Of a stretch of DNA of 34,273 nt, positions 27,088-34,273 are shown piece by piece. The position numbers and the translations under genes were made by a program. The first letter of the stretch is position 1; the number at the start of each line of letters is the position of its first letter. This DNA comes from a virus, in the IMG/VR virus record IMGVR_UViG_3300029319_006393, positions 17,707-51,979 of that record, one strand, 5' to 3'. The notes under the pieces were generated by a model. It did not search any database. It saw nothing but the letters and a program-made list of their open reading frames with translations, and had not been told where the DNA came from.

Positions 27088-30000
27088 TTAACTTGCACTA
27101 AATTTAACAAACCTTGCATCAACTGAGCCGATCTGTCTGCTGTTTCCGTTTCCTTGTCCATACACAAATAAGTTTACAGTACCTGTTCCAGTATATCTAA
27201 ATGCAAAAGGTATATTTGCCGTATCTGAGCTAGATGTTAACCTACTTTCTGATATTAGTCCTGGTAGCTTTTCTAGGTCTGGTGTTACATATCTAAAAGG
27301 TCCAGAATCACTATCTGTAAGTTTTGTGGTGTCTGTCCCTCCCGAAGTAACCTGTGTATTTATTTGAAAGCCAGACCCAGTACCAAAAGTACCATCTGAG
27401 AATAAAAGACTAATTGTTTTTACCTGTCCATTACCTCCTTTAAGTCTTACATATCCTTGATAAAAACCAGAACCAGAGCCAACAGAAACAACGAAAGCAT
27501 ATCTTTTGCTGTTATTGTTAAAATTACCAAGACTTGACCCTGATACTAAACCACCGTTTGTAGGTAATACTAAGTCAGTAGCATCAATCTTATTAGCTGT
27601 AATCGTGTTTGCTGATATTCTGCCACCATCTATAACAGTTGTCCCAGATGACCCTAGATCAGATGCTTCAAGCGGTGTTATTGTTAACTTGTTAGCAGAT
27701 ATTGTTCCTGTTTGTAAGTTACCACCATGTATTGATGTAGATCCATTTGTTGATAAATCTGATCCAATTATCAAACCACCTGCTGTAATTAAACCAGTTA
27801 CATCTATTTGTGCTGCATCAAGTTGTCCAGTAACAATAGAGTCTGCATCTATATCAACAGCATTTACTAAATCAGCAGTAAGAGATCCTATCTTGGCTGC
27901 CTCTATCGATCCATTTTTAATGTTTGCTGTATCAATAAATACAGTCCCACCATCAACGATAAATGGAGTTACTGAGCCAGTTCCAGATGAAGGAACTATA
28001 GCAAACCTATCTGCCTGGAATACTACATTACTTGTTTGCTGACCATCAGGGGTTGTACTGCTTTGTACCACGAAACCAGCTATATGACCGTTACTGTTTA
28101 CTTGCATCACATAAGATGCTTCTGATTGACCTAAAGTATTTGTAGTAGTTTCTGCAAGCTGTAGCACGCCAGCATTTGTCCCAATAGTACAAGCACCACT
28201 AAATATGCTAGATGTTGTAGATGATGTGGCAGCACTGCCTACAACCTTGACTCGCAACTTTGTAGATGTAATTCTTGATACAACTTTGAATGTCCTGTTG
28301 AGTTGTTCTACTGTTAAGCCGCCAACGGATGAAACACCTTTAAGGGACAAGAACACGCCAGATGTTACATCTGCATCTGTAATGTTGTGAGCAACAGCAG
28401 AGCCTGAAGCAAATGTCTGTATATTGATGTTTTTGTTGCTTAGTGTTTGTACTTTAGCGTCAAAAGTTACGCCTATTTCTGAGGAAATAGCATTAATAGA
28501 GTTTGCATTTGCTGTAATTAAACCATCTCTTAAAGGTTGCCAAGCAGAACCATCCCATCTCTTTATTTCATTATTGTTGCTTGTATCAATCCATAAATCA
28601 CCTACAGCATTTGCTGTTGGGGCAGAACCACCTACAAAGGTTTGATTAGAGGTTGGTGATAAGGCTACCCAAGTGCTTCCGTTCCATCTATATATTTTAT
28701 TGTTATTGTCTGTTTCTATCCACAGATCACCTGTACGCAAGTCATTGTCTGTATTATTGGCTGGTTGTTCTGTGCCAACAAAAGATTTATTTTTAGTATC
28801 TACTTTTGTTGTAAGTGCACTTATCGCATCTGCACTTGCTGTAACTCCACTATTTGAATCATTAACAGTAGACTCCAAAGCATCAATTCTTGATGCACTT
28901 GCAGATCCAGAACCAAATACTTCTGTTTCCAGTGTAGAAACAGCATTAGCGTTTGCAGCAACACCCGTCTGACTATCATTAACAGTATTTTGTAAAGCTT
29001 GAATCGCTTGTGAGCTTGAGGTTATAACTGAGTCTCTTACAGATTCCCAAGCACTACCAGTATATCTGTAAAGCTGATTATCGTCAGTATCGATCCATAA
29101 GTCTCCTGCCGTTAATGTTCCGCTAGGTTCATTTGCTTGTTTAAAGTTTACAGGAATACTTGTTACTGTGTTGGTAAGAGAATTTAGATTGCTAGCTGTT
29201 GCAGCTACACCAGTTGCTCCATCATTTACTGTATTTTCAAGGTTTGTAATTTTCTGACCCTGTGATGTAACCGTACCATTAGTTGTGCTTAAGTTTGTTG
29301 TTAGAGTTTCAACAGCGGTTGCATTTGCAGATATCCTAGCATCTTCAATCGCCACAAAGGCTGAACCATTATATCGGTATTGTTTGTTTGTAAGATTGCC
29401 ACTAGCATCAGCATGGTTGGTATCAAACCAAATATCGCCTTCCTGTAAGGCAGAACCGTCAGGTCGTGCTGTGGGCTCATCATCCTGTGCAAAAACATGA
29501 AGACCGCTTGTATCTCCTACAGGAACCCAGTTTGAATTTGTCGTTGCTGTAGCACGATAAAGCTTGTTGTTGTCATTAGAGTCAATCCACAAGTCTCCTA
29601 TAGCAGTAGCTGTTGGTGCATTATCCTGAACAAATGTCCTTGCTTTAGTATTAACAGTTCCAGTTAGCTGTGTAATAGAACTATTCACATTAGTTATATC
29701 ACCATCATTGTCTGTAATTTGTGTTTGTAAACCATTAATTGCTGAAGCTACTGTGCTTGAGGAGCTAAATCCAGTAATAGATCCTTGCAGTTCTGTAACA
29801 TTTGTTGATAATGTGCTTATAGAGTTTCCTTGGTTTGTTACGGTTCCAGACAATGTGCTTATAGCATTCGCATTTGCCTGTAAGCCAGTGGTAGAATTTG
29901 TTATAGAAGCATTAAGAGATGTTATGTTCACAGATGTTGATATGTCGGCATTATCGCTGACACCAGCTACCAACAATATGTCAGACGCATTTTGCGTTAT

Positions 30001-30951
30001 AGCATTACCATTTGATGTAATTTGAGTTTGTAAGGTTGTATCAGAAGAAGATGTAGATCCTGCTGTGGTAGCTGCAAAAGAACTTCCTGTATAAACAAAC
30101 AACTCATTTATGTTTGGGCTTGAGTCTGTATCTATCCATATGTCCCCTGTTTGTAAGGATGTACCATCAGATCTTTGTGATGGTTCACTGTTTGATCTAA
30201 TAACCCTTGGTGTGTTTGTAGTAAGGTTTGAAACATTTGTTGAGGCTGTTGCAGCGAGTGTATTTATTGTTTCTAAGGTAGCTTGCAAAGTCCTTTGGGT
30301 GCCACTAATAGTTATACTCATATCAGTGTTCAATGTGCTAAAACCAGGCAATAGTTTTATCTCTTCTGATAGCTGTGTCATTACTGCACCCACATCTACG
30401 GCTGTGCTTGCAGATGTGCCAGTCTCACTGTTGAATGGTCCTGCTTCATCATTTTTATTTACATGACGAACCCAATAATATTTAGTTGCTGCGTTACCAA
30501 CTTGATGGCTAAATACTGATGCAGTAGTTTGTGCTAGAAATGTTCTTGAGGCAAAAGAATTAGAATTGCTGACAAATATTTCTGTATGAGAATGTCCAGC
30601 ATAGGAAGGAAAGTCCCAAGATAATAGTATGTTTTGGAAAGCACCTGAAGCCGAGAATCCAGTTGGTGCCGTGGGATTAGCTACGCCATCCTGTCTATCA
30701 TCATCGTCAATAACAAAATCAGAACCACCGCCTGTAAGGTTGAAGTTTTGTTTAGCAATGCCTGCATCTATGAGATCCTGAAAGGTTACTGCTTTGTCTA
30801 ATATGCTGCCCTTTTCACCTCTAAGCTGTTGTAAAGAGTCTAGAACAGACTGTGCAAATCTTTTGCCTTCAATACTAAAATCTCTTGGGACAGGGAAACT
30901 CCCACGGGCTTTGACATTCTTTTTTTTATTTTTTAAAAACTCATTTGCCAC
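27088..30951 (-). CDS. Modular tail fibre / tip protein with FN3 domain and six internal repeats
   Basis: 1287 aa from a GTG behind AGGAG (8-nt spacing), overlapping the previous stop by one base. N terminus basic, then a fibronectin-III-like domain (~residues 90-185, ANPTAPTGFSASGAFQNILL...). Next come six copies of a ~40-residue unit around GDLWIDTxxNNxxYRxxGSxW, separated by coiled-coil heptad-like segments (ANANAISTLSGTVTNQG). The C-terminal part (FADRFAI...VTPFIVDGGTVFIDTANIK, IDATDLVL) resembles the lambda J-type tail-tip C-terminal region, ending in a ~120-residue beta domain that may be the receptor-binding tip. Likely the host-range determinant. Confidence 0.85.
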   Translation of the reverse strand: MANEFLKNKKKNVKARGSFPVPRDFSIEGKRFAQSVLDSLQQLRGEKGSILDKAVTFQDLIDAGIAKQNFNLTGGGSDFVIDDDDRQDGVANPTAPTGFSASGAFQNILLSWDFPSYAGHSHTEIFVSNSNSFASRTFLAQTTASVFSHQVGNAATKYYWVRHVNKNDEAGPFNSETGTSASTAVDVGAVMTQLSEEIKLLPGFSTLNTDMSITISGTQRTLQATLETINTLAATASTNVSNLTTNTPRVIRSNSEPSQRSDGTSLQTGDIWIDTDSSPNINELFVYTGSSFAATTAGSTSSSDTTLQTQITSNGNAITQNASDILLVAGVSDNADISTSVNITSLNASITNSTTGLQANANAISTLSGTVTNQGNSISTLSTNVTELQGSITGFSSSSTVASAINGLQTQITDNDGDITNVNSSITQLTGTVNTKARTFVQDNAPTATAIGDLWIDSNDNNKLYRATATTNSNWVPVGDTSGLHVFAQDDEPTARPDGSALQEGDIWFDTNHADASGNLTNKQYRYNGSAFVAIEDARISANATAVETLTTNLSTTNGTVTSQGQKITNLENTVNDGATGVAATASNLNSLTNTVTSIPVNFKQANEPSGTLTAGDLWIDTDDNQLYRYTGSAWESVRDSVITSSSQAIQALQNTVNDSQTGVAANANAVSTLETEVFGSGSASASRIDALESTVNDSNSGVTASADAISALTTKVDTKNKSFVGTEQPANNTDNDLRTGDLWIETDNNNKIYRWNGSTWVALSPTSNQTFVGGSAPTANAVGDLWIDTSNNNEIKRWDGSAWQPLRDGLITANANSINAISSEIGVTFDAKVQTLSNKNINIQTFASGSAVAHNITDADVTSGVFLSLKGVSSVGGLTVEQLNRTFKVVSRITSTKLRVKVVGSAATSSTTSSIFSGACTIGTNAGVLQLAETTTNTLGQSEASYVMQVNSNGHIAGFVVQSSTTPDGQQTSNVVFQADRFAIVPSSGTGSVTPFIVDGGTVFIDTANIKNGSIEAAKIGSLTADLVNAVDIDADSIVTGQLDAAQIDVTGLITAGGLIIGSDLSTNGSTSIHGGNLQTGTISANKLTITPLEASDLGSSGTTVIDGGRISANTITANKIDATDLVLPTNGGLVSGSSLGNFNNNSKRYAFVVSVGSGSGFYQGYVRLKGGNGQVKTISLLFSDGTFGTGSGFQINTQVTSGGTDTTKLTDSDSGPFRYVTPDLEKLPGLISESRLTSSSDTANIPFAFRYTGTGTVNLFVYGQGNGNSRQIGSVDARFVKFSAS
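28530..30190 (-). repeat. Six protein-level repeats within the fibre gene
   Basis: GDLWIDT/GDIWFDT-type units are coded at approximately 28530-28640, 28660-28790, 29035-29140, 29335-29480, 29510-29640 and 30080-30190. Each has a short P-x-A lead, the GD(L/I)W(I/F)(D/E) strand, and a YR/W-x-G-S-x-W end. Spacing is irregular because coiled-coil stretches of different length intervene. Boundaries are approximate. Confidence 0.7.
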
Positions 30952-32627
30952 TAAGCTATCTCCTGTGGACTTTCATAAACGCAAACTTCGTTAATGATAT
31001 CTGTTCCCTCCAGCTGTATTTCAAAAACTTTACCTCTATAACCACCTGGCAACCTAAAAGGGTCTGAGTTAGCTACAGTCTGCGTGTGTTTTAGAGAACC
31101 ATCTGCGAAGAGTTTAAATGTAAGGGCGTTGTATGCTTCAGCATCAACTTTGGCAATGCCTGGAGATAAAGGTCTGTTGCTAAAAAATTCTTTCGACTTC
31201 CATAGGTATGATCTTTTAGTTGTGCCTCTAGCAAACTTTTTAAGAGTGCCATCAATAACTAAATATAACTCATCGTTTTCTCTGTCATTGAACCCTGCTG
31301 TTGCATAAAAATTAAGATTTACAAAAGCATTTTTGCCACCTCTAGGATCAAAGATAAAACCTTTTTTAGTTGAGTTGTCTGAGCCGTCATAAGTGAAAGC
31401 TATATACTTACCCTCATATTCATATGCTTCTACATTGCTTGGATAATACTCTGTTTGCCATTGATCCCTTGTGAGTATTTGTTCTGTAATAAGCTGTATG
31501 CCTGAGTTTGATGCTAAAACTAAACCATCAGGTGAAGAGTAAATAGCATACTCACCCATATCAACCAGGGATCTTTTATTAACGCATGGTAAGTTCGCAT
31601 CTATTTCTACCATAGCCATAGCACTAGGATCGGTGCCAGATGCCATCAAAGGCTTGCCTTTTGTTGTTACTAGCAAACCAGAGGCTATAGATGCTATAGC
31701 AACTATGTCCTCTTGCGTTGTTAATTGGTTAGCAAGTGGATAAGAGTGAGGCAGAAAAGACTCGCTAAAAAGCAAAGTATTACCTGAGAAACCTGCCGTA
31801 ATACCATTTGGCATGGTCGTAATACCAAGCATCGGTCCGTCTGGGTGATCTGAAGTAGTATCATCTGGTGGTGCTAGGTTGTCCGATGATTCTATTTCTT
31901 CCCCGAGAAGGTCGTCTGTAACTGCCTCTGTTGTTGTGCCAGCTGATGTACCAGTTACATCTTTGACAAATCTAAATACACCATTGATATCAGTTCTATA
32001 GATTCTTCTTTTGGCTATTGAATAATTACCTGATGTTGCTGCTGGTAAAGTTAATGTAACTGTAGCTCCATTTTCTGCATCTACAATGTCTGCTGATGTT
32101 ACTGCTGAGGGTGGTCCTTCTTCACCAAAAGTTGTTATTTCTGTGTATAAATAAGCTCTAGAGCTAAGGGCTGCACCGTCTGCTGCTGAAGTATTGTCTA
32201 CGCTTGGTGCTGCTGTAAAGGCTGCTGGGGTTGGTAATCCAAGCCTAAATGACGCTGTTGGGTATGGTCCTGAACCAGATACGCCAGATGATAGAGATGT
32301 ATATTTAGGAAAGTTGCCAGAACCTGTAAAGTAAAACCTACCGTGTGTATCTTCTTTAATAGGGCTTTTGATAACATCTACATCATCTGTAAAGGTAAAC
32401 CACGAAGATGAGGTAGCTTTGAATATAGTCCTTGTGGTGGCTGATATGTGTGATGCTGGGTGAGTGTTACCTGACTCAGAGGGATCATTCACATCTGTTG
32501 GTATGCCTTCTATTCTGCCTGAATCTAAAAAAACATTTTGTGCGTTTTGTGCCATATCCTCTGGCAACAAGCGAGGAGATACTTTTTTACTAAGTCCCGT
32601 AAATGTTGTAAGTTTAAATCCAGCCAC
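30951..32627 (-). CDS. Tail hub / nozzle-like structural protein
   Basis: 558 aa from GTG with GAGGG upstream. MAGFKLTTFTGLSKKVSPRL followed by LPEDMAQNAQNVFLDSGRIE is a common opening of podovirus tail proteins whose first residues bind the portal/adaptor, continuing as many beta-strand repeats (YLYTEITTFGEEGPPS, SIAKRRIYRTDINGVFRFV), suggestive of a beta-propeller-like nozzle (T7 gp12 role). Pro/Gly/Thr content and the location immediately before the fibre support a tail role. Exact family not recognised. Confidence 0.72.
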   Translation of the reverse strand: MAGFKLTTFTGLSKKVSPRLLPEDMAQNAQNVFLDSGRIEGIPTDVNDPSESGNTHPASHISATTRTIFKATSSSWFTFTDDVDVIKSPIKEDTHGRFYFTGSGNFPKYTSLSSGVSGSGPYPTASFRLGLPTPAAFTAAPSVDNTSAADGAALSSRAYLYTEITTFGEEGPPSAVTSADIVDAENGATVTLTLPAATSGNYSIAKRRIYRTDINGVFRFVKDVTGTSAGTTTEAVTDDLLGEEIESSDNLAPPDDTTSDHPDGPMLGITTMPNGITAGFSGNTLLFSESFLPHSYPLANQLTTQEDIVAIASIASGLLVTTKGKPLMASGTDPSAMAMVEIDANLPCVNKRSLVDMGEYAIYSSPDGLVLASNSGIQLITEQILTRDQWQTEYYPSNVEAYEYEGKYIAFTYDGSDNSTKKGFIFDPRGGKNAFVNLNFYATAGFNDRENDELYLVIDGTLKKFARGTTKRSYLWKSKEFFSNRPLSPGIAKVDAEAYNALTFKLFADGSLKHTQTVANSDPFRLPGGYRGKVFEIQLEGTDIINEVCVYESPQEIA

Positions 32628-32628
32628 T

Positions 32629-33051
32629 CTAACCCTCTGTTGGTGTGAATATACCTGCCTCTATAAGTTTCTCCCTATTGAGCATATGTGCTGCTTCTAT
32701 ATCATCTTTTGATTGACCACTGTAAGCTACAGCAAGGTTTTGGTTTATCATCTCTTGGTTGAGATCTAAGTCATCTGCAACAATAACCCCTAACACTCTG
32801 CCAAACTTACCTTTTTTATCTAACTTAGTTTGTACTTTTACAAAGTCAGCCTGCTCAATTTTTTCAGACAAAAACGCTGAAGCTAGCTTGCCTCTAGCTT
32901 TTTCATCTAAATCTCTGGTTCTAGATTCAGGAGTATCCACTCCAAAAAGTCTAATTCTAGACTTGAATACAATGTCGAAACCTAAATCTATTTCAGCATC
33001 TACTGTATCTCCGTCAACAACTCTGGTAACGGTGCATCTATATTCATACAT
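32629..33051 (-). CDS. Staphylococcal-nuclease-like (TNase) protein
   Basis: 140 aa. CTVTRVVDGDTVDAEIDLGF, RIRLFGVDTPESR and KFGRVLGVIV carry all counterparts of SNase active-site residues: D15, R34, D39, E42 and R85. Length is that of the minimal nuclease domain, and there is no signal peptide. A Ca2+-dependent nuclease in the late structural unit could degrade host DNA or act in the virion; neither is shown. Starts 3 nt after a 50-aa gene. Confidence 0.88.
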   Translation of the reverse strand: MYEYRCTVTRVVDGDTVDAEIDLGFDIVFKSRIRLFGVDTPESRTRDLDEKARGKLASAFLSEKIEQADFVKVQTKLDKKGKFGRVLGVIVADDLDLNQEMINQNLAVAYSGQSKDDIEAAHMLNREKLIEAGIFTPTEG

Positions 33052-33054
33052 TAT

Positions 33055-33207
33055 TTATTTCTTTTTTCTTTTTTTAACAGTTTTGTAAGCTTCATTCTTA
33101 GCAGTTGTAGGATCGTCAGCAATGTATCTGCCTTTCTTATCCCTTGTTCTAACCACTTCAGATTCAACCAAGCCTATTTTTGCTAACATATTACCAAACC
33201 AGCTCAT
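33055..33207 (-). CDS. 50-residue conserved-looking small protein
   Basis: MSWFGNMLAKIGLVESEVVR continues with TRDKKGRYIADDPTTAKNEA and a KKRKKK end. AAGGAGG precedes the ATG, which overlaps the holin stop by 4 nt (ATGA). The amphipathic MSWF start and the GRYIADDPTT-NEA core look like a small family that I recall from marine phages; function unknown. Confidence 0.7.
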   Translation of the reverse strand: MSWFGNMLAKIGLVESEVVRTRDKKGRYIADDPTTAKNEAYKTVKKRKKK

Positions 33208-33686
33208 TTGTCCTCCTTAGATTGAGAAGCTCCAAAATAAAAAGATATCACAGCACTAGCCAATCCACCTAAATATCCTAGAACTAAATTAATTAAAGCT
33301 TCACTATTTTGTTCTGGTGGCTGCAAGGTTACTAAAAATATGTAACCAAGAAAGCCTCCTAGTGTAGCTATGCCCATAATTCTTGTTGTCCAATCTTTTG
33401 AAAAATGTTTTCTTGCATCTTGTTTCTCTTGTGCCTCTAGCTTGTAAACATCAACATCAAGCTCTTTCATTTGTTTTTCAAAATCTTGTTCTGCTTTTTT
33501 AAGTTGTAACATTTGTTCTGGTGTTGCTTCAGCAATAGCTTTTTCTATAGACTTAGGGTTGTTTGGTACGCCAAGTGTTTCAGCTATTAGATTTGCTGCC
33601 ATGCCACCCATAGGTCCACCGATTGCTGTGCCTAGTGTTGGAGCTACTGCACCAACTACATTTTTAAGTAAATTCTTTAATGCCAT
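33204..33686 (-). CDS. Holin, three-TM type (GTA-holin-like)
   Basis: 160 aa resembling the Holin_3TM family (gene-transfer-agent release holin). Gly/Ala-rich opening VVGAVAPTLGTAIGGPMGGM continues AANLIAETLGVP, a soluble charged helix (AIAEATPEQMLQLKKAEQDF) follows, then the two C-terminal membrane helices (about residues 103-121 and 130-151) ending FYFGASQSKEDK. It would form the membrane lesion that lets the cytoplasmic GH24 endolysin reach the wall. It lies between the cyclase and structural genes, far from the endolysin. Confidence 0.82.
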   Translation of the reverse strand: MALKNLLKNVVGAVAPTLGTAIGGPMGGMAANLIAETLGVPNNPKSIEKAIAEATPEQMLQLKKAEQDFEKQMKELDVDVYKLEAQEKQDARKHFSKDWTTRIMGIATLGGFLGYIFLVTLQPPEQNSEALINLVLGYLGGLASAVISFYFGASQSKEDK

Positions 33687-33694
33687 AATTATCC

Positions 33695-34273
33695 TTATAT
33701 TGTATAAATAGCTAAAGGTTTGCTTTTACCCTTAACTTTTATGGGTTTAAGTAATTTTAAACTAAAATCAACACTTTTTGCAGTCTCATGCCCTATCAGT
33801 ATGTCTTCACCAACTTCTTTAGTTGCAGACTCTAATCTTGCTGCAACATTAATTGCATCACCTATACCAGAAAAATCAAACCTAGTATCTGATCCCATGT
33901 TGCCAATAACAGCCTCACCAGAGTTCACGCCTATACCTATAGCTATTGGCTCTGGTAACTCTTTTTGTAATTGTTTGATAGCGGTACGCATATCCTGGGC
34001 ACAGGCTACAGCTCTTTCTTCATGGTTGTCTAAATCTAGCGGTGCGTTAAATATTGCCATACAAGCATCACCTATAAACTTATCTACCATACCTCCATGT
34101 GCTTGTATGCAAGTTACTTGAGCTGTTAGAACTTTATTCATTATCTCTGTTACTTGTTCTGGTTCTAGTTTTTCAGATAGATTTGTAAATCCTCTGACAT
34201 CTGTAAATAAAAATGTGCAATATTTTTTCTCTCCCCCGAGTCTCAGCAGGTCAGGATTGTCTTGTAGTTGTTT
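33695..34273 (-). CDS. Class III nucleotidyl cyclase, catalytic domain (5' end cut by window)
   Basis: At least 192 aa; no start codon occurs before the catalytic motif, so the gene continues beyond the window. Visible: NPDLLRLGGEKKYCTFLFTD (leads into the domain), FTDVRGFTNLSE with metal Asp25, VDKFIGDACMAIFNAP with Lys65 (base selection) and metal Asp69, IGVNSGEAVIGNMG, and FDFSGIGDAINVAARLE with Ser135 where adenylyl cyclases usually have Asp/Thr, and the transition-state pair Asn142/Arg146. All catalytic residues are therefore present; cAMP is the likeliest product. The LGGE lead-in is typical of CHASE2- or HAMP-linked cyclases, so a sensor may precede it. It sits in the late unit before the holin. 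Numbering counts from the cut edge. Confidence 0.9.
   Translation of the reverse strand, partial: KQLQDNPDLLRLGGEKKYCTFLFTDVRGFTNLSEKLEPEQVTEIMNKVLTAQVTCIQAHGGMVDKFIGDACMAIFNAPLDLDNHEERAVACAQDMRTAIKQLQKELPEPIAIGIGVNSGEAVIGNMGSDTRFDFSGIGDAINVAARLESATKEVGEDILIGHETAKSVDFSLKLLKPIKVKGKSKPLAIYTI

Noticed and set aside
27088-30951. Diversity-generating retroelement or CRISPR-like repeats
   Set aside because: No reverse transcriptase or template repeat is present, and the repeats are protein-level modules of irregular spacing, not DNA repeats with spacers.
34142-34273. Direct circular closure of the window (end joined to start)
   Set aside because: If position 34273 were followed by position 1, the codon preceding the first visible cyclase codon would be TAA, and no ATG, GTG or TTG lies between it and the catalytic FTDVRGFT motif. 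Head genes are also missing, so DNA must be lacking between the ends.

Overview
The window looks like about 34 kb of a tailed bacteriophage genome (Caudoviricetes), probably a short-tailed temperate marine phage of an AT-rich alphaproteobacterial host (SAR11 or SAR116 type). This rests on the AT-rich sequence, extremely tight packing (nearly every start overlaps the preceding stop), small and large terminase and portal genes, a set of ejection-type internal virion proteins, a tyrosine integrase, and a cluster of tiny Lys/Arg-rich proteins of the sort common in marine phages. Host assignment is inference. No host chromosomal gene, tRNA, rRNA, CRISPR array or insertion sequence was seen, and no gap without a gene exceeds 300 bp.

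Layout. (1) 1-4263, minus: small terminase, large terminase, portal and a gene overlapping the portal 3' end; this is the head of the packaging/structural unit. (2) 4264-4498: divergent intergenic region. (3) 4499-6838, plus: nine tiny genes, probably early, nearly all without a recognisable function. (4) 6835-12063, minus: winged-helix replication protein, DnaB-type helicase, coiled-coil protein, Ref-like nuclease, DUF3310/SaV-like protein, a run of very small basic proteins, a Trp-repeat membrane peptide and a GH24 endolysin at the distal end. (5) 12064-12170: divergent promoter region. (6) 12171-16831, plus: ERF annealing protein, YqaJ exonuclease, Arc-like ribbon-helix-helix protein, SSB-like protein, PD-(D/E)XK nuclease, then a strong promoter with a palindromic operator candidate driving small genes and the integrase, followed by a terminator and a candidate attP. 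(7) 16909-34273, minus: a nucleotidyl cyclase cut by the window edge, a three-TM holin, a staphylococcal-nuclease-like protein, tail proteins, a modular fibre, and ejection proteins ending in a 2085-aa protein with a zincin motif.

How it fits together. The head genes expected after the portal (scaffold, major capsid protein, connector) are absent, and the two minus-strand structural blocks point off both window ends. The simplest reading is one late operon on a circular or permuted genome, with a missing arc between position 1 and position 34273. Replication appears to rely on a phage initiator and helicase plus host polymerase, with ERF/YqaJ recombination. The cassette ahead of the integrase and the promoter/palindrome pair are the best candidates for lysogeny control, although no CI-like repressor is visible. 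Lysis parts are scattered: the endolysin in block 4, and holin candidates in blocks 4 and 7.

Most unusual items: the phage-encoded class III cyclase inside the late operon, the three-repeat WxW micropeptide, several long out-of-frame gene overlaps each backed by a ribosome-binding site, and the promoter with a perfect 16-bp palindrome at the start of the integrase unit.
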